From IMG/VR virus record IMGVR_UViG_3300035670_001215, positions 1 to 24,161 of that record: a stretch of 24,161 nt of DNA. One strand, given 5' to 3'. Below, in pieces: positions 1 to 7,357 of the stretch. How positions within the stretch are numbered: position 1 is the stretch's first letter; the number at the start of each line of letters is the position of its first letter. The notes beneath the pieces are model-generated. The model saw only the letters and a list, made by a program, of their open reading frames with translations, had not been told where the DNA came from and searched no databases. The DNA is from a virus. The position numbers and the translations under genes are program-made.

Positions 1-560
1 CACGCATCCAGTTCTGCTTGCAGTTCACCAACTCGTTTGTCGTAGTCAGCTTTAGTCACATACCCTTGCTTTACCAGCTCGTCATACTTAGTGGCTTTTG
101 AAACCAACATCTCGTATGTAGCTGCGTCAACTGTTACATCTGCCATAGTGCCTTTCTTGGGTCTGAGCCAGCCCAGAACTCCGTTGTAGTTGTAGTTTTT
201 TAAGTGTGTTTCTCTGTTGAGAGGGTCGTTCTGAGAGAGGGCGGTGAAGCTGTTTACATCTGCCTTGGTTACAATGGCGATGTGTCCGTATGTGCCATAG
301 CTTGTACCCCAGATCATTACATCACCAGGTTGGGGTACTCCCTCTGGAGTATTGGGTATTTGAGTAAAGTTTGTGTTCAGAATGGTATCAGTCTTGTAAG
401 CAGTCCAGAAGTCTTTAGCTCCTATCACTCCCTTAGGTTGAGCGATGCCCAACACATCACGAACATAGAAGCGGAATAAATCTACGCATTGCGCTCCGTA
501 GGCATTATCCCAGTCTACTTTTTTTCCCTGGTAGGTGGTGATAAACTCTTGTAGTGTCAT
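1..560 (-). CDS. CHAP-domain endolysin, 3' end beyond window
   Basis: Reading leftward from ATG at 560, about 186 codons stay open to the window edge, so the C-terminus is missing. The first ~100 residues form a CHAP cysteine amidase/peptidase domain: the nucleophile is Cys25 in AQCVD, a PGDVMIW strand lies near residues 78-84, and the catalytic His93 is in GHIAIV. Past residue ~125 the chain becomes helical and charged, possibly a linker or the start of a wall-binding region. The start overlaps the stop of the holin-like gene by ATGA, with AAGG upstream, which indicates translational coupling. In phages this domain cuts peptidoglycan at lysis. Its place at the end of the structural genes, after two small membrane proteins, fits an endolysin better than a tail-borne enzyme. 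Confidence 0.88.
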   Translation of the reverse strand, partial: MTLQEFITTYQGKKVDWDNAYGAQCVDLFRFYVRDVLGIAQPKGVIGAKDFWTAYKTDTILNTNFTQIPNTPEGVPQPGDVMIWGTSYGTYGHIAIVTKADVNSFTALSQNDPLNRETHLKNYNYNGVLGWLRPKKGTMADVTVDAATYEMLVSKATKYDELVKQGYVTKADYDKRVGELQAELDA

Positions 561-892
561 TGTTTAACCTTCTTGTGTGCTTCCTCTAAAATCACATGGC
601 CTATGAACAAACCCAGGATGTAAAAGAATGTGACCAGCAAGAGGGTGATGGTGGAGTTATACGCATTAGAGCCAAGTGGTTGCTTAAAGCCAGTTTCAAC
701 CAGCCGAGAGGCGGTTGTCAGAAACAGGATAAAAACGTAGGGAGAGAGCAAGGTGAGTGACTTAGACAACCCTCGGTACTTATCATCAAACTTGTTGCCC
801 ACCACCATGCCAAGTGACACCACCCCACCCATGTAGAACCAGAAACCTGTTGCGCCTGTTACTGCTTGGAGTGATTGGATTATTTCTTGCAT
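557..892 (-). CDS. Holin-like membrane protein, 111 aa
   Basis: This protein has three probable membrane segments, at about residues 15-33 (FWFYMGGVVSLGMVV), 48-62 (LLSPYVFILFLTTA) and 80-102 (TITLLLVTFFYILGLFIGHVI), and a short charged tail ending KKVKQ. Size, topology and position directly before the CHAP endolysin (ATGA overlap) are typical of phage holins, which permeabilise the inner membrane so that the endolysin can reach the wall. No named holin family is recognised. The start at 892 lies inside the 3' end of the preceding 56-residue membrane gene (13-bp overlap) and lacks a good ribosome site, so its translation probably depends on the upstream gene. It could instead be the antiholin of a two-component pair. 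Confidence 0.68.
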   Translation of the reverse strand: MQEIIQSLQAVTGATGFWFYMGGVVSLGMVVGNKFDDKYRGLSKSLTLLSPYVFILFLTTASRLVETGFKQPLGSNAYNSTITLLLVTFFYILGLFIGHVILEEAHKKVKQ

Positions 893-1050
893 TGTTCGAT
901 GTGTTTCTCTATCTCTTGTAGTGTTTGGTTTATTTTTGCTAGTTCAATCTGCATGGCAGCCATTTTCTTAGACTGGTCGATAAGCAGTATCCCAATAATG
1001 ACTGGGAGAATGCCGACCTGTACGATTGCGTCTACTATGCTTGCTTCCAT
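880..1050 (-). CDS. Small membrane/coiled-coil protein, 56 aa
   Basis: A short ORF runs from ATG 1050 to TAA 880. Residues 5-24 (IVDAIVQVGILPVIIGILLI) are hydrophobic and are followed by a charged helix with heptad-like spacing (AAMQIELAKINQTLQEIEKHIEQ). One N-terminal membrane anchor plus a helical tail, next to the holin-like gene, recalls small phage holins or hemolysin XhlA-type lysis helpers, but no family match is certain. Its 3' end overlaps the holin-like gene by 13 bp, which supports coupled expression. No clear Shine-Dalgarno sequence precedes it (the leader is mainly A and T). The gene is too small to be found reliably by length alone, and the overlap and composition are the main support. 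Confidence 0.62.
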   Translation of the reverse strand: MEASIVDAIVQVGILPVIIGILLIDQSKKMAAMQIELAKINQTLQEIEKHIEQCKK

Positions 1051-1092
1051 ATATATCTAATGTGTATCTGGTAGTACTGTTTTTTTTTATTG

Positions 1093-1455
1093 TCATGTTG
1101 CTTCAGACCTAAGACCGTATGTAAGAGATGCTCTATCAGTCCAAGCCTGTGTATATCCCGTGAGTGTTGGGTTGTTGGATACACCAGCCCATCTAGAGAC
1201 AGTATCAGAAGTTGTGTCTATCTTTTGAACAATCCATGACCCATCCTCTTTTTCTTTACCTATGTAGGTAATGGGAGCTGCTTCTTCAACATCCATAAGC
1301 TCCCATGATTCAACCCTCATGGCTCCTGACTGGTCAACATTTAACTTTACTGGGGTGAGTGTGTTGGCATCCCAGCCATATAACATCACCCTCTTGGCTT
1401 GAGAGGCATCATCGTGTTCTAGTTTTTCCACCTCTGGGTGGTATAGATTTGCCAT
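1093..1455 (-). CDS. Small virion-associated-type protein, 120 aa
   Basis: This is a soluble protein with no membrane segment. Its first half (MLYGWDANTLTPVKLNVDQSGAM) and its C-terminus (YTQAWTDRASLTYGLRSEA) resemble short hypothetical phage proteins that lie among tail and neck genes and look like small beta-rich structural or decoration proteins. No catalytic motif is visible and the function is unknown. The start is placed at ATG 1455, which follows a hairpin and a run of seven T residues with no separate ribosome site. It is the first gene of the final (lysis) transcription unit, so it may be a late-added virion protein or a lysis accessory. Confidence 0.72.
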   Translation of the reverse strand: MANLYHPEVEKLEHDDASQAKRVMLYGWDANTLTPVKLNVDQSGAMRVESWELMDVEEAAPITYIGKEKEDGSWIVQKIDTTSDTVSRWAGVSNNPTLTGYTQAWTDRASLTYGLRSEAT

Positions 1456-1481
1456 AAAAAAAGAGACCCTTGTGAGGTCTC
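1456..1481 (-). terminator. Stem-loop plus T7 tract (module 1)
   Basis: On the minus strand GAGACC pairs with GGTCTC across a short loop, and seven T residues follow that run straight into the ATG of the 120-aa gene. It looks like an intrinsic terminator, but the promoter at 1507-1535 lies upstream of it, so it is in the leader of the next gene. Confidence 0.7.
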
Positions 1482-1506
1482 GTTACACTACTGTTGAGCT
1501 AATTAG

Positions 1507-1535
1507 AGTCTAGCAACCTATTTGTGATTTGACAA
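1507..1535 (-). promoter_or_regulatory. Sigma70-like promoter, module 1
   Basis: The minus strand shows TTGTCA (1535-1530), a 17-bp spacer and TAGACT (1512-1507). It would transcribe the small structural and lysis genes. The -35 lies inside the inverted repeat at 1517-1551 and overlaps the -35 region of the plus-strand promoter. Confidence 0.6.
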
Positions 1536-1551
1536 GAAATTGACAAATAGG
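1517..1551. promoter_or_regulatory. Operator-like inverted repeat between divergent promoters
   Basis: CCTATTTGT (1517-1525) and ACAAATAGG (1543-1551) are perfect 9-bp inverted arms 17 bp apart. A direct repeat TTGACA-AGAAA-TTGACA (1529-1545) lies at the inner edge. The arms straddle the -35 regions of both the leftward and rightward promoters, so one bound regulator could control both. The regulator is not identified. Confidence 0.5.
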
Positions 1552-1559
1552 ACTATAAT
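1529..1559 (+). promoter_or_regulatory. Plus-strand promoter for the 51-aa membrane gene
   Basis: A perfect -10 TATAAT lies at 1554-1559. The best -35 is TTGACA at 1529-1534, which gives a long 19-bp spacer. The only rightward gene that follows starts at 1581. Confidence 0.55.
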
Positions 1560-1580
1560 GGTAGGCAGGAAGGAAGGAAT

Positions 1581-1736
1581 ATGATTCTCGCAGTTTTTTG
1601 GGGACTAGTCTTATTTTTTGTTGTTCTACCAATAGCTTTTTATATTGTTTTTGCCATAGTTGGCACTATCATCTTTTCTCTTGGCGATTTTGTGAACTGG
1701 CTCGGTCGATTGCGCTCTGCCCCATCACATAAGTAG
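1581..1736 (+). CDS. Plus-strand small membrane protein, 51 aa (moron-like)
   Basis: A plus-strand ORF runs from ATG 1581 to TAG 1736, preceded by a strong purine-rich ribosome site (AGGAAGGAAGGAAT) and a TATAAT promoter. Residues ~3-36 are almost all hydrophobic (FWGLVLFFVVLPIAFYIVF, then AIVGTIIFSL), enough for one long or two short membrane segments, and the tail is short and basic (NWLGRLRSAPSHK). It converges on the minus-strand internal virion gene and overlaps its 3' end by 68 bp. A lone gene of opposite strand with its own promoter is the arrangement called a moron. Such membrane proteins often act in superinfection exclusion or as antiholins, but nothing in the sequence settles the role here. 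Confidence 0.6.
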   Translation: MILAVFWGLVLFFVVLPIAFYIVFAIVGTIIFSLGDFVNWLGRLRSAPSHK

Positions 1737-3423
1737 TTCTTGCTCCAGGGATATTTGGTCTAGCAAATGTTTCTAGTCTTTGAGACTGAGGAATATTTTG
1801 AGGGAACTGTCTCTGTTTTGTTAGTTGTTCTACTAGTTGACTGTTTTTTACTGAACCAGGAGCACCTCCGATCATACTAATTATTTCTTTTAACAAAGAT
1901 TGTTTTTGGTTTTCTGGATAACTTTCTATGACTTTATTTAGGGTCGCTGGAGACTTCTGACCAGATTGAGCTGCTTTAATCATTTGGTCAAATATATTGA
2001 TACTAGCTGTTGGTATACCATCAACTCCTTTAAGTTGATTTCCCACAGACTCTCCCATTAAAATGAGTGCTTCATAATCGGTTAATGCCTTACCAACAAC
2101 CTTATCTGAGTGCATATCTTTCAACAGAGCATCGGCAATCAATTCTCTCAATTGAGCGTTGCCAGAAGACAGAGGAGCAACATTTTTTTCTTTTCCAGCT
2201 GCTGTATAAAGAGTGTTATAAAAATCAGTTTTCATCTTCCATGCTTCACTTGGTGTCAGGTCTTTTTTCACCATTTTCCACATTTTTTCTATCTGCTTGG
2301 CAGTAGTGGGATTTCCATAATCTTTTTCTCTTTTAATCATTTCTTTAACAGCTGACGACATTTTTGTTCCCTTGTCGTCTATCACTAAGTCGTTTAAGTT
2401 TATTTTCTTGTCCTTCTTCAAAAGTGCTGATTCAATTTGTTTTGCTCTCGATGTTTTTGCAGCGTCAATATTTTTTGATATTTCTTCTCTTGAAGCACCT
2501 CCAACCTCATCCCACATTTCTCTTGTTTTTTTAGTTATGTCTATATTCTTATCCATTGCCTTACCGATGATTCTCTTGTTTTTTGAATAACCCATTATTT
2601 CATTGGTAGCAGCATCTGGGTCATGTAGGAATACTCCCTTAGTGTTTTTTGCAATATTTTTAGTTGATTCCTTTACCGCTGTTGCCCCCCTACTATTCCA
2701 TAGGGCTTTTGCTGCATGACCAGCTCCTTTAACACCTTCTATTCCTGTCTGTACAACTGCTCCAGTAGCAGCACCCATCGCAGCACCAGTACCAATATCA
2801 GTTGCTCCTTCTTGAATAGAGTCAGCTTGTGTGGCTCTACCAATACCAGATAGAGTTCCGCCAGCTGCTCCTCTTACAGTGCTGTTGGCTATTCTCCCAA
2901 CCACACTATTTGGCGAGACAACATTGCCTGGGTTATACATAACTGAGCCAATATCTACTGCCCCCTGTAAACTATCTCTACCTATAGCACCAAGATATTC
3001 AGCGTCTGATTTCTGATACCTATTTGCTTCTTCTGCACTCCAACCAGTATTACCTAGTAACTGGCTCTTCCTACCGCTTAAATTGGCCTGAGAAGCCTTC
3101 TGAGCTTCATCTGCCAGAGCTTGATATTGAGCCCGTTTTTGAGGGTCCTGCTCGTTCATAGCAGCCTCTTGTAGTCGTCTCACAGACTCAACTTCTCCTG
3201 CTTGAGCTTTTTGAGCTCTCTGTCCAGCTGGAGTCATATTTATCAGACCAGCAATTGCCCTTTGTAGAAATCCACCAGCAAAACTTTCCTCAGCACCTGG
3301 TTGAGCTGCTGAAGTCCAGTCACCAGATTGCTGTTTTGGTTGGGATTGACCAACTGGTCTTGCACTTTTGGGCATGTAAGCAGATGAAGATGAAACTGGT
3401 TTTGCGCTTTTAGGCATGTACAT
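1669..3423 (-). CDS. Putative internal virion (DNA-ejection) protein, 584 aa
   Basis: This large hydrophilic protein is rich in alanine, lysine, serine and glutamine. It begins with a duplicated motif (YMPKSAKPV and YMPKSARPV within the first ~24 residues), followed by a Q/A-rich helical segment, a glycine/alanine-rich stretch (about residues 155-240, such as GTGAAMGAATGAVVQTG) that may contact a membrane, and a lysine-rich helical C-terminal half. The combination and its place among large Ala/Gln-rich proteins after the tail genes suggest a protein ejected with the DNA. No family is recognised. ATG 3423 is preferred over ATG 3441 because GAGGA lies seven bases upstream of it and it leaves only 2 bp after the preceding stop. 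The 3' end is overlapped by the plus-strand 51-aa gene. Confidence 0.7.
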   Translation of the reverse strand: MYMPKSAKPVSSSSAYMPKSARPVGQSQPKQQSGDWTSAAQPGAEESFAGGFLQRAIAGLINMTPAGQRAQKAQAGEVESVRRLQEAAMNEQDPQKRAQYQALADEAQKASQANLSGRKSQLLGNTGWSAEEANRYQKSDAEYLGAIGRDSLQGAVDIGSVMYNPGNVVSPNSVVGRIANSTVRGAAGGTLSGIGRATQADSIQEGATDIGTGAAMGAATGAVVQTGIEGVKGAGHAAKALWNSRGATAVKESTKNIAKNTKGVFLHDPDAATNEIMGYSKNKRIIGKAMDKNIDITKKTREMWDEVGGASREEISKNIDAAKTSRAKQIESALLKKDKKINLNDLVIDDKGTKMSSAVKEMIKREKDYGNPTTAKQIEKMWKMVKKDLTPSEAWKMKTDFYNTLYTAAGKEKNVAPLSSGNAQLRELIADALLKDMHSDKVVGKALTDYEALILMGESVGNQLKGVDGIPTASINIFDQMIKAAQSGQKSPATLNKVIESYPENQKQSLLKEIISMIGGAPGSVKNSQLVEQLTKQRQFPQNIPQSQRLETFARPNIPGARTTYVMGQSAIDRASSQNRQEKR

Positions 3424-3425
3424 AT

Positions 3426-4619
3426 TTATTTCCTCTTCCATCCATTCTTTTCAGCTTCAGATACTTCTCCAGCATCAACCTCATAAGTTTGCCCATCTGG
3501 GGAAACCATCATTACTGAGTTGTTATTTGGTGTTGGTGATGGTCCAACTGTCGGTTCTACCTGAGTCTTTGAACCAGCATATCTACGATCATTTTTAATC
3601 CAAGTTGGCACTTCTTCACCATATCTAGAATATAGCTCATCAGCGAAAGCTATGTATGCTTCTTCAAGAGACATATTGTTTCTTTTTGCTAATTCACCAG
3701 CATCTAATCCGATTGATATACCGTTATATAGTCTTTGCGCATTTGCTCTTGAGTTACTTTCTAATTGACCTTTGTTTGGTAAGAACTGTTGTAGTCTTTG
3801 TGCCTCTTGTTCAGAAATCGCTGCTCCAGAGATTTGTCTCATTTTTTCAGCAGTTATTTCTCCCATGTCTGCCCTTAATTTTCTTCCCTTATCGCTGGGA
3901 ATTAGATTAAATTGTCCAAGAGGTCCAACTCCAGGGGCGTTTTCACCCTCTGGCATTGCCCCCACAATATCTCCTGCAATTCTTTTAATATTTAATGCTG
4001 CGTCTCTAGATTCTTTTTCTTTGGTTGTGAATATGTCGTTTGCTCCAGCAGACTTAAGATAAGCATCTACTCCTCCGAGAGCCATAATTGCTTCTGCCTT
4101 GGCCTGTTTTCCAGTTAGAGAAGACTCTGTGTCTAGGAGCCAACTTCCACCACTCATCATTACTGCCTTCATTGGGTCATCAGTTATGACATTTTGACCA
4201 GTGGCTGGGTCTTTAACAACATATTGGCTACCAGTTGATTTGTTTTCATCAATAGCAATTCTTCTATCTTCCTGATTGAGTTTAAGAACATTCATTAAGT
4301 TCTCTACTTCTGTATTATCAACTCGTGCCTTAGCTAGGTTATCAGTAGCAGCTTGGTAGTTTTGCTCATAGGGCTGGAGCTGTTCAACAGATGAGGCAAG
4401 CAGAGAATTATAGATAGAACCAAGTTTTTGAGGGTCTAATGGTATGTCGTTTTTAAGCCCAGTGGCAAAATCAGTAGCTCCACGATCTAACACTCCCTGC
4501 TGATAGAGTTGTCTTTCACGCAGTTTATCTGCAAAAGTCTTTTGTTGCCCCTCATACATGGTAATGTTTTGCTGCATTCCGCCAGCCTGTCTGTCCATTG
4601 CTGATTGTAAGTCTGCCAT
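3426..4619 (-). CDS. Putative internal virion protein, 397 aa
   Basis: This helical, glutamine-rich protein has an N-terminal coiled-coil region to ~residue 120. A more conserved-looking C-terminal segment at about 230-320 (GPLGQFNLIPSDKGRKLRAD, then ITAEKMRQISGAAISEQE) has the pattern of a domain common in podovirus internal or ejection proteins, where 'SGAAI(S/T)-E-QE' precedes 'LQQFLP'. The last ~50 residues hold a proline/asparagine-rich linker and a small acidic end (VSPDGQTYEVDAGEVSEAEK). AAAGGAAAT gives a good ribosome site before ATG 4619. It sits between the M23-like gene and the 584-aa protein, which makes a joint role in genome ejection likely but unproven. No enzymatic motif is visible. 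Confidence 0.7.
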   Translation of the reverse strand: MADLQSAMDRQAGGMQQNITMYEGQQKTFADKLRERQLYQQGVLDRGATDFATGLKNDIPLDPQKLGSIYNSLLASSVEQLQPYEQNYQAATDNLAKARVDNTEVENLMNVLKLNQEDRRIAIDENKSTGSQYVVKDPATGQNVITDDPMKAVMMSGGSWLLDTESSLTGKQAKAEAIMALGGVDAYLKSAGANDIFTTKEKESRDAALNIKRIAGDIVGAMPEGENAPGVGPLGQFNLIPSDKGRKLRADMGEITAEKMRQISGAAISEQEAQRLQQFLPNKGQLESNSRANAQRLYNGISIGLDAGELAKRNNMSLEEAYIAFADELYSRYGEEVPTWIKNDRRYAGSKTQVEPTVGPSPTPNNNSVMMVSPDGQTYEVDAGEVSEAEKNGWKRK

Positions 4620-4633
4620 ATTTCCTTTACTTT

Positions 4634-5431
4634 TTATTGTAGGTATCTTCCATACGGACTAGTCATCACATTTGCTATTCTTCCATTACCGTTGTAGTAC
4701 TCTAGGTCGAGATGTTGACCAGTTCTTCCAGCCGTATTGCCAGAAGCCCCTGTTTCTCCCAACACAGTACCACCGCTAATTTGTTGTCCCTGTTGTACTC
4801 CAACACCACCCACTCTTAGGTGTGAATAGCGGAGCTTCTCTCCAGTTTTAGTATTTTGAATAAGAACAGAGTTTCCATAACCCCTGTTGATTCCACCCTG
4901 CGCATTACCTGGACCTTCTGCCTGAGCTTTATCAAATGACTCAACAACAACCCAATCTCCTTCTGGAGCTGCTACCCTAGTTCCTCGTGGCACAGCAAAA
5001 TCAGTGCCATAATTAACTCCACCAGAGTATTTCTCTACTCCACTCTTATTTCCAAATGCCTGAGTAAGAGTGCCTTTGGCTCCTAGAATTGTACCCTGAT
5101 ATGCCCTACCAAGAGCTTCACCAGCGTTCTGTACTCCCTCAGACACCCTATTTACAGCTGTTTGACCCATTCTTCCCATTCGATCTAACATACTCTGTTG
5201 TCCATTCTCAGCCATTTGTGTTTCAAACGATTTATTTGGGTCAGATAACTCAACTGGTTTCTCTGGCTCCTTATTCATTTCCTTCAGTCTTGCTCTTGCT
5301 GAATTTCTCAACAGAGCAGATGTTGAATATGCTTGACTTGCCTGATTAAAAAGGTCAGGAGTATATGTTTCCATAGCCGTATTTATTGGCTTAGAAAAGA
5401 ACGATTGTAGGTCTACATTACGAGTATTCAT
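4634..5431 (-). CDS. M23-like (LytM) virion peptidase domain, 265 aa
   Basis: Residues 1-125 form a helical, Gln/Ala-rich virion-protein-like region. Residues ~128-260 have the layout of an M23/LytM zinc endopeptidase: GGVNYGTDFAVPRGTRV at 137-153, YSHL with His204, and GQHLDLEYY at 239-246. In the family the metal is held by H-x3-D and the last His of HxH. Here those positions are Asn140, Asp144 and Asp242, while His204 and His240 remain, so the metal site is altered. It may still cut peptidoglycan during entry, or it may have become structural. The start at 5431 overlaps the previous gene by 14 bp and has no ribosome site of its own, so coupling is likely. Confidence 0.75.
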   Translation of the reverse strand: MNTRNVDLQSFFSKPINTAMETYTPDLFNQASQAYSTSALLRNSARARLKEMNKEPEKPVELSDPNKSFETQMAENGQQSMLDRMGRMGQTAVNRVSEGVQNAGEALGRAYQGTILGAKGTLTQAFGNKSGVEKYSGGVNYGTDFAVPRGTRVAAPEGDWVVVESFDKAQAEGPGNAQGGINRGYGNSVLIQNTKTGEKLRYSHLRVGGVGVQQGQQISGGTVLGETGASGNTAGRTGQHLDLEYYNGNGRIANVMTSPYGRYLQ

Positions 5432-6239
5432 ATGCGTTTGATGGTGTCATGTCTCTAGCTAATCCTACATTTGATCTCTTATCGTATTCACGCTGTCTCT
5501 CAAGAGCTCTCTTTTGCTTGTCGTAATTTCTCTGAGCTCCTTCTCTGCCAAATTTATCATTCATTATCTGATCTAGAGCATCTCTTCTTGCTTTGGTGGT
5601 TATATCTGCAATATTTCTATCTTTATTTAGGGTTGCATCTTCAAGTCCTCTGGTAGCTTGCTGAGTAACGTCAAATCTTGATCTTCCCAAGGCTCTCTCC
5701 ATAGCTGTATCTCTAGCATTTATGTCTGTCTCTAGAGACTGCACGTCTTGACCTGCCACACCACCAGCTTGGTCTCTTGTACCCTGCAATATACCTCTCT
5801 GAGCTAATTCCTCTTGCTGGGCTATTCTGTCTTCTTTATTGGCTATGGCAGCTTCTTGTTTGTAGACAGCCTCATCTTCGTTTAGCCTCTGAAGAGCTGT
5901 GTTTTTATCTTCACCAATTCGCTTGCTGTTTCTAGCAAAATCTTCCAACTCTCTTGATGTGTATTTCTCGTAGTCATAGGGGATGCGACCAACCCGTTCC
6001 TCTAGCTTATCAGCAACCTTCTCTAGAAACTGAGCTCTAGCAGTCTCGTCTGTTCCTAAAGCTAGTTCATGTTCAGCATCTAATCGTTTAAGAATGAATT
6101 GAAGGTCTCCGTTAGCCTCATTTATGAGATCATCAATATATCTATCAGTAGCTGCATTTAATTCATCTAAATTAGCACCTGTTATATCAAGATAGTTTTG
6201 AGCGTTTTGATCTGGGTTGTTTGTCCATGTGTATGCCAT
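5418..6239 (-). CDS. Coiled-coil virion protein, 273 aa
   Basis: This is a highly charged, almost entirely helical protein. Arginine, glutamate, aspartate and glutamine dominate, with long heptad-like stretches at about residues 95-150 and 205-260 (for example KQKRALERQREYDKRSN). There are no cysteines, membrane segments or catalytic motifs. It precedes the M23-like gene, which overlaps its 3' end by 14 bp, and follows the polyglycine protein. In podoviruses this position is usually filled by internal core or ejection proteins, which is the best guess. AAAGGAAAAT before ATG 6239 is a good ribosome site. No family is recognised. Confidence 0.65.
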   Translation of the reverse strand: MAYTWTNNPDQNAQNYLDITGANLDELNAATDRYIDDLINEANGDLQFILKRLDAEHELALGTDETARAQFLEKVADKLEERVGRIPYDYEKYTSRELEDFARNSKRIGEDKNTALQRLNEDEAVYKQEAAIANKEDRIAQQEELAQRGILQGTRDQAGGVAGQDVQSLETDINARDTAMERALGRSRFDVTQQATRGLEDATLNKDRNIADITTKARRDALDQIMNDKFGREGAQRNYDKQKRALERQREYDKRSNVGLARDMTPSNAYEYS

Positions 6240-6247
6240 ATTTTCCT

Positions 6248-7357
6248 TTAATAGACGTAAGCTAGCGAGCTACAGAATGAATGACCACCTAGAGAAGTTG
6301 ATGCTGATGGGATGGTTGTTCCAGACAATGAACAAGCAACTATTCTTATTACCCCACTTCCACCACTTCCACCAACACCACTAGCTCCATTTGCTCCAGC
6401 TCCTCCAGATGCAGTTACTAGTGAAGTGCCAATACTAATTGAGTTGCCAACTAATAATATGGAACCACCAGCTCCTCCTCCCTCACCATATGGAGAATCA
6501 CCAGCAACAGCATTCTGCCCATTGGCATTTAATGACCCAGTAACAGTAATTGAATTTGAAAACACAACAATTATTCCTCCACCATACCCCTCAACAGCAT
6601 TGGTGGTAAAAGTGTTATTTCTAGTACCACCTTCACCACCAGCTCCGCCAAATGTCATTGTTGCTAAATCAGCAGAACTAGATATTGCCCCACCAACTCC
6701 TCCAGCACCACCATGTAGACCTGTGCCTGTAGTTCCAGCTGTTCCATTGCCTCCACCTCCTCCAGCTGCTGCTGCAAGACCAATATCTCCAGCTCCTCCA
6801 GTTCCTCCGCCACCACCATTGCCCTGCGCAGATGTTGTGCGAGCTAGATCATGGCTAGTTGTTCCTTCACCCCTTCTGCCAGTAAGTTGTTGATCAGAAC
6901 CACCACCAGCACCCCTATATCCTTTTCCTGACAGATTAACAGTTCCACTTATACTCACACTACCATTACAAAGAATGGGGATAATTCCGCCCACGTTTCC
7001 ATCCCAAGCCTTGCCAGTTAGAGTTCCTGCTAGATTTGCTCCAGAGTATTGTGGCATCACAATCACTTGTGCCTGCTCATTTCCAGAGTCTGTGTAGGTG
7101 TAGCTTAGAGGCAACACTGTGGTAATTGTTCCAGTTGTATATGAGGCAATGACATTATGTTCATATTTACCAACATTAGACCCACCTCTTGATTGGTGAA
7201 TGAAGATATGTTGACCAGCAGAAAAAGAAGCATTGGTAGCAGTTAAGCTGGTGCTTCCAGCAGTACCTGAACAACTTGAGTCATATGGGGCAAACGTAGT
7301 TGTCCCTGGAGCCCATGTCCCAGCTGCACCACTGCCGAAGTTTAAGAATGTTGCCAT
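6248..7357 (-). CDS. Polyglycine-rich receptor-binding-type protein, 369 aa
   Basis: The N-terminal ~140 residues are beta-rich, Ser/Thr/Gly-rich and look like a fold that mounts on the virion. Residues ~150-330 contain several glycine runs (GNGGGGGTGGAGD, AAAAGGGGGNGTAG, GLHGGAGGVGG, GEGGGAGGSIL) of the kind that build polyglycine-II sandwiches, as in the T4-type gp38 adhesin. The end is SGVIRIVACSLSG followed by a short tail with a cysteine. The likely role is an adhesin at the tail tip or on fibres, determining host range; this is an inference from composition. The start ATG 7357 overlaps the TAA of the preceding gene (TAATG) and has AGAGGAAG upstream. Confidence 0.68.
   Translation of the reverse strand: MATFLNFGSGAAGTWAPGTTTFAPYDSSCSGTAGSTSLTATNASFSAGQHIFIHQSRGGSNVGKYEHNVIASYTTGTITTVLPLSYTYTDSGNEQAQVIVMPQYSGANLAGTLTGKAWDGNVGGIIPILCNGSVSISGTVNLSGKGYRGAGGGSDQQLTGRRGEGTTSHDLARTTSAQGNGGGGGTGGAGDIGLAAAAGGGGGNGTAGTTGTGLHGGAGGVGGAISSSADLATMTFGGAGGEGGTRNNTFTTNAVEGYGGGIIVVFSNSITVTGSLNANGQNAVAGDSPYGEGGGAGGSILLVGNSISIGTSLVTASGGAGANGASGVGGSGGSGVIRIVACSLSGTTIPSASTSLGGHSFCSSLAYVY

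Noticed and set aside
204-479. Plus-strand ORF of 91 aa
   Set aside because: It is antisense to the CHAP domain, whose catalytic motifs are clear on the minus strand.
6312-6893. Plus-strand proline-rich ORF of 193 aa
   Set aside because: It is the antisense of the glycine-rich gene: GGN codons read as CCN. No promoter or ribosome site on the plus strand.
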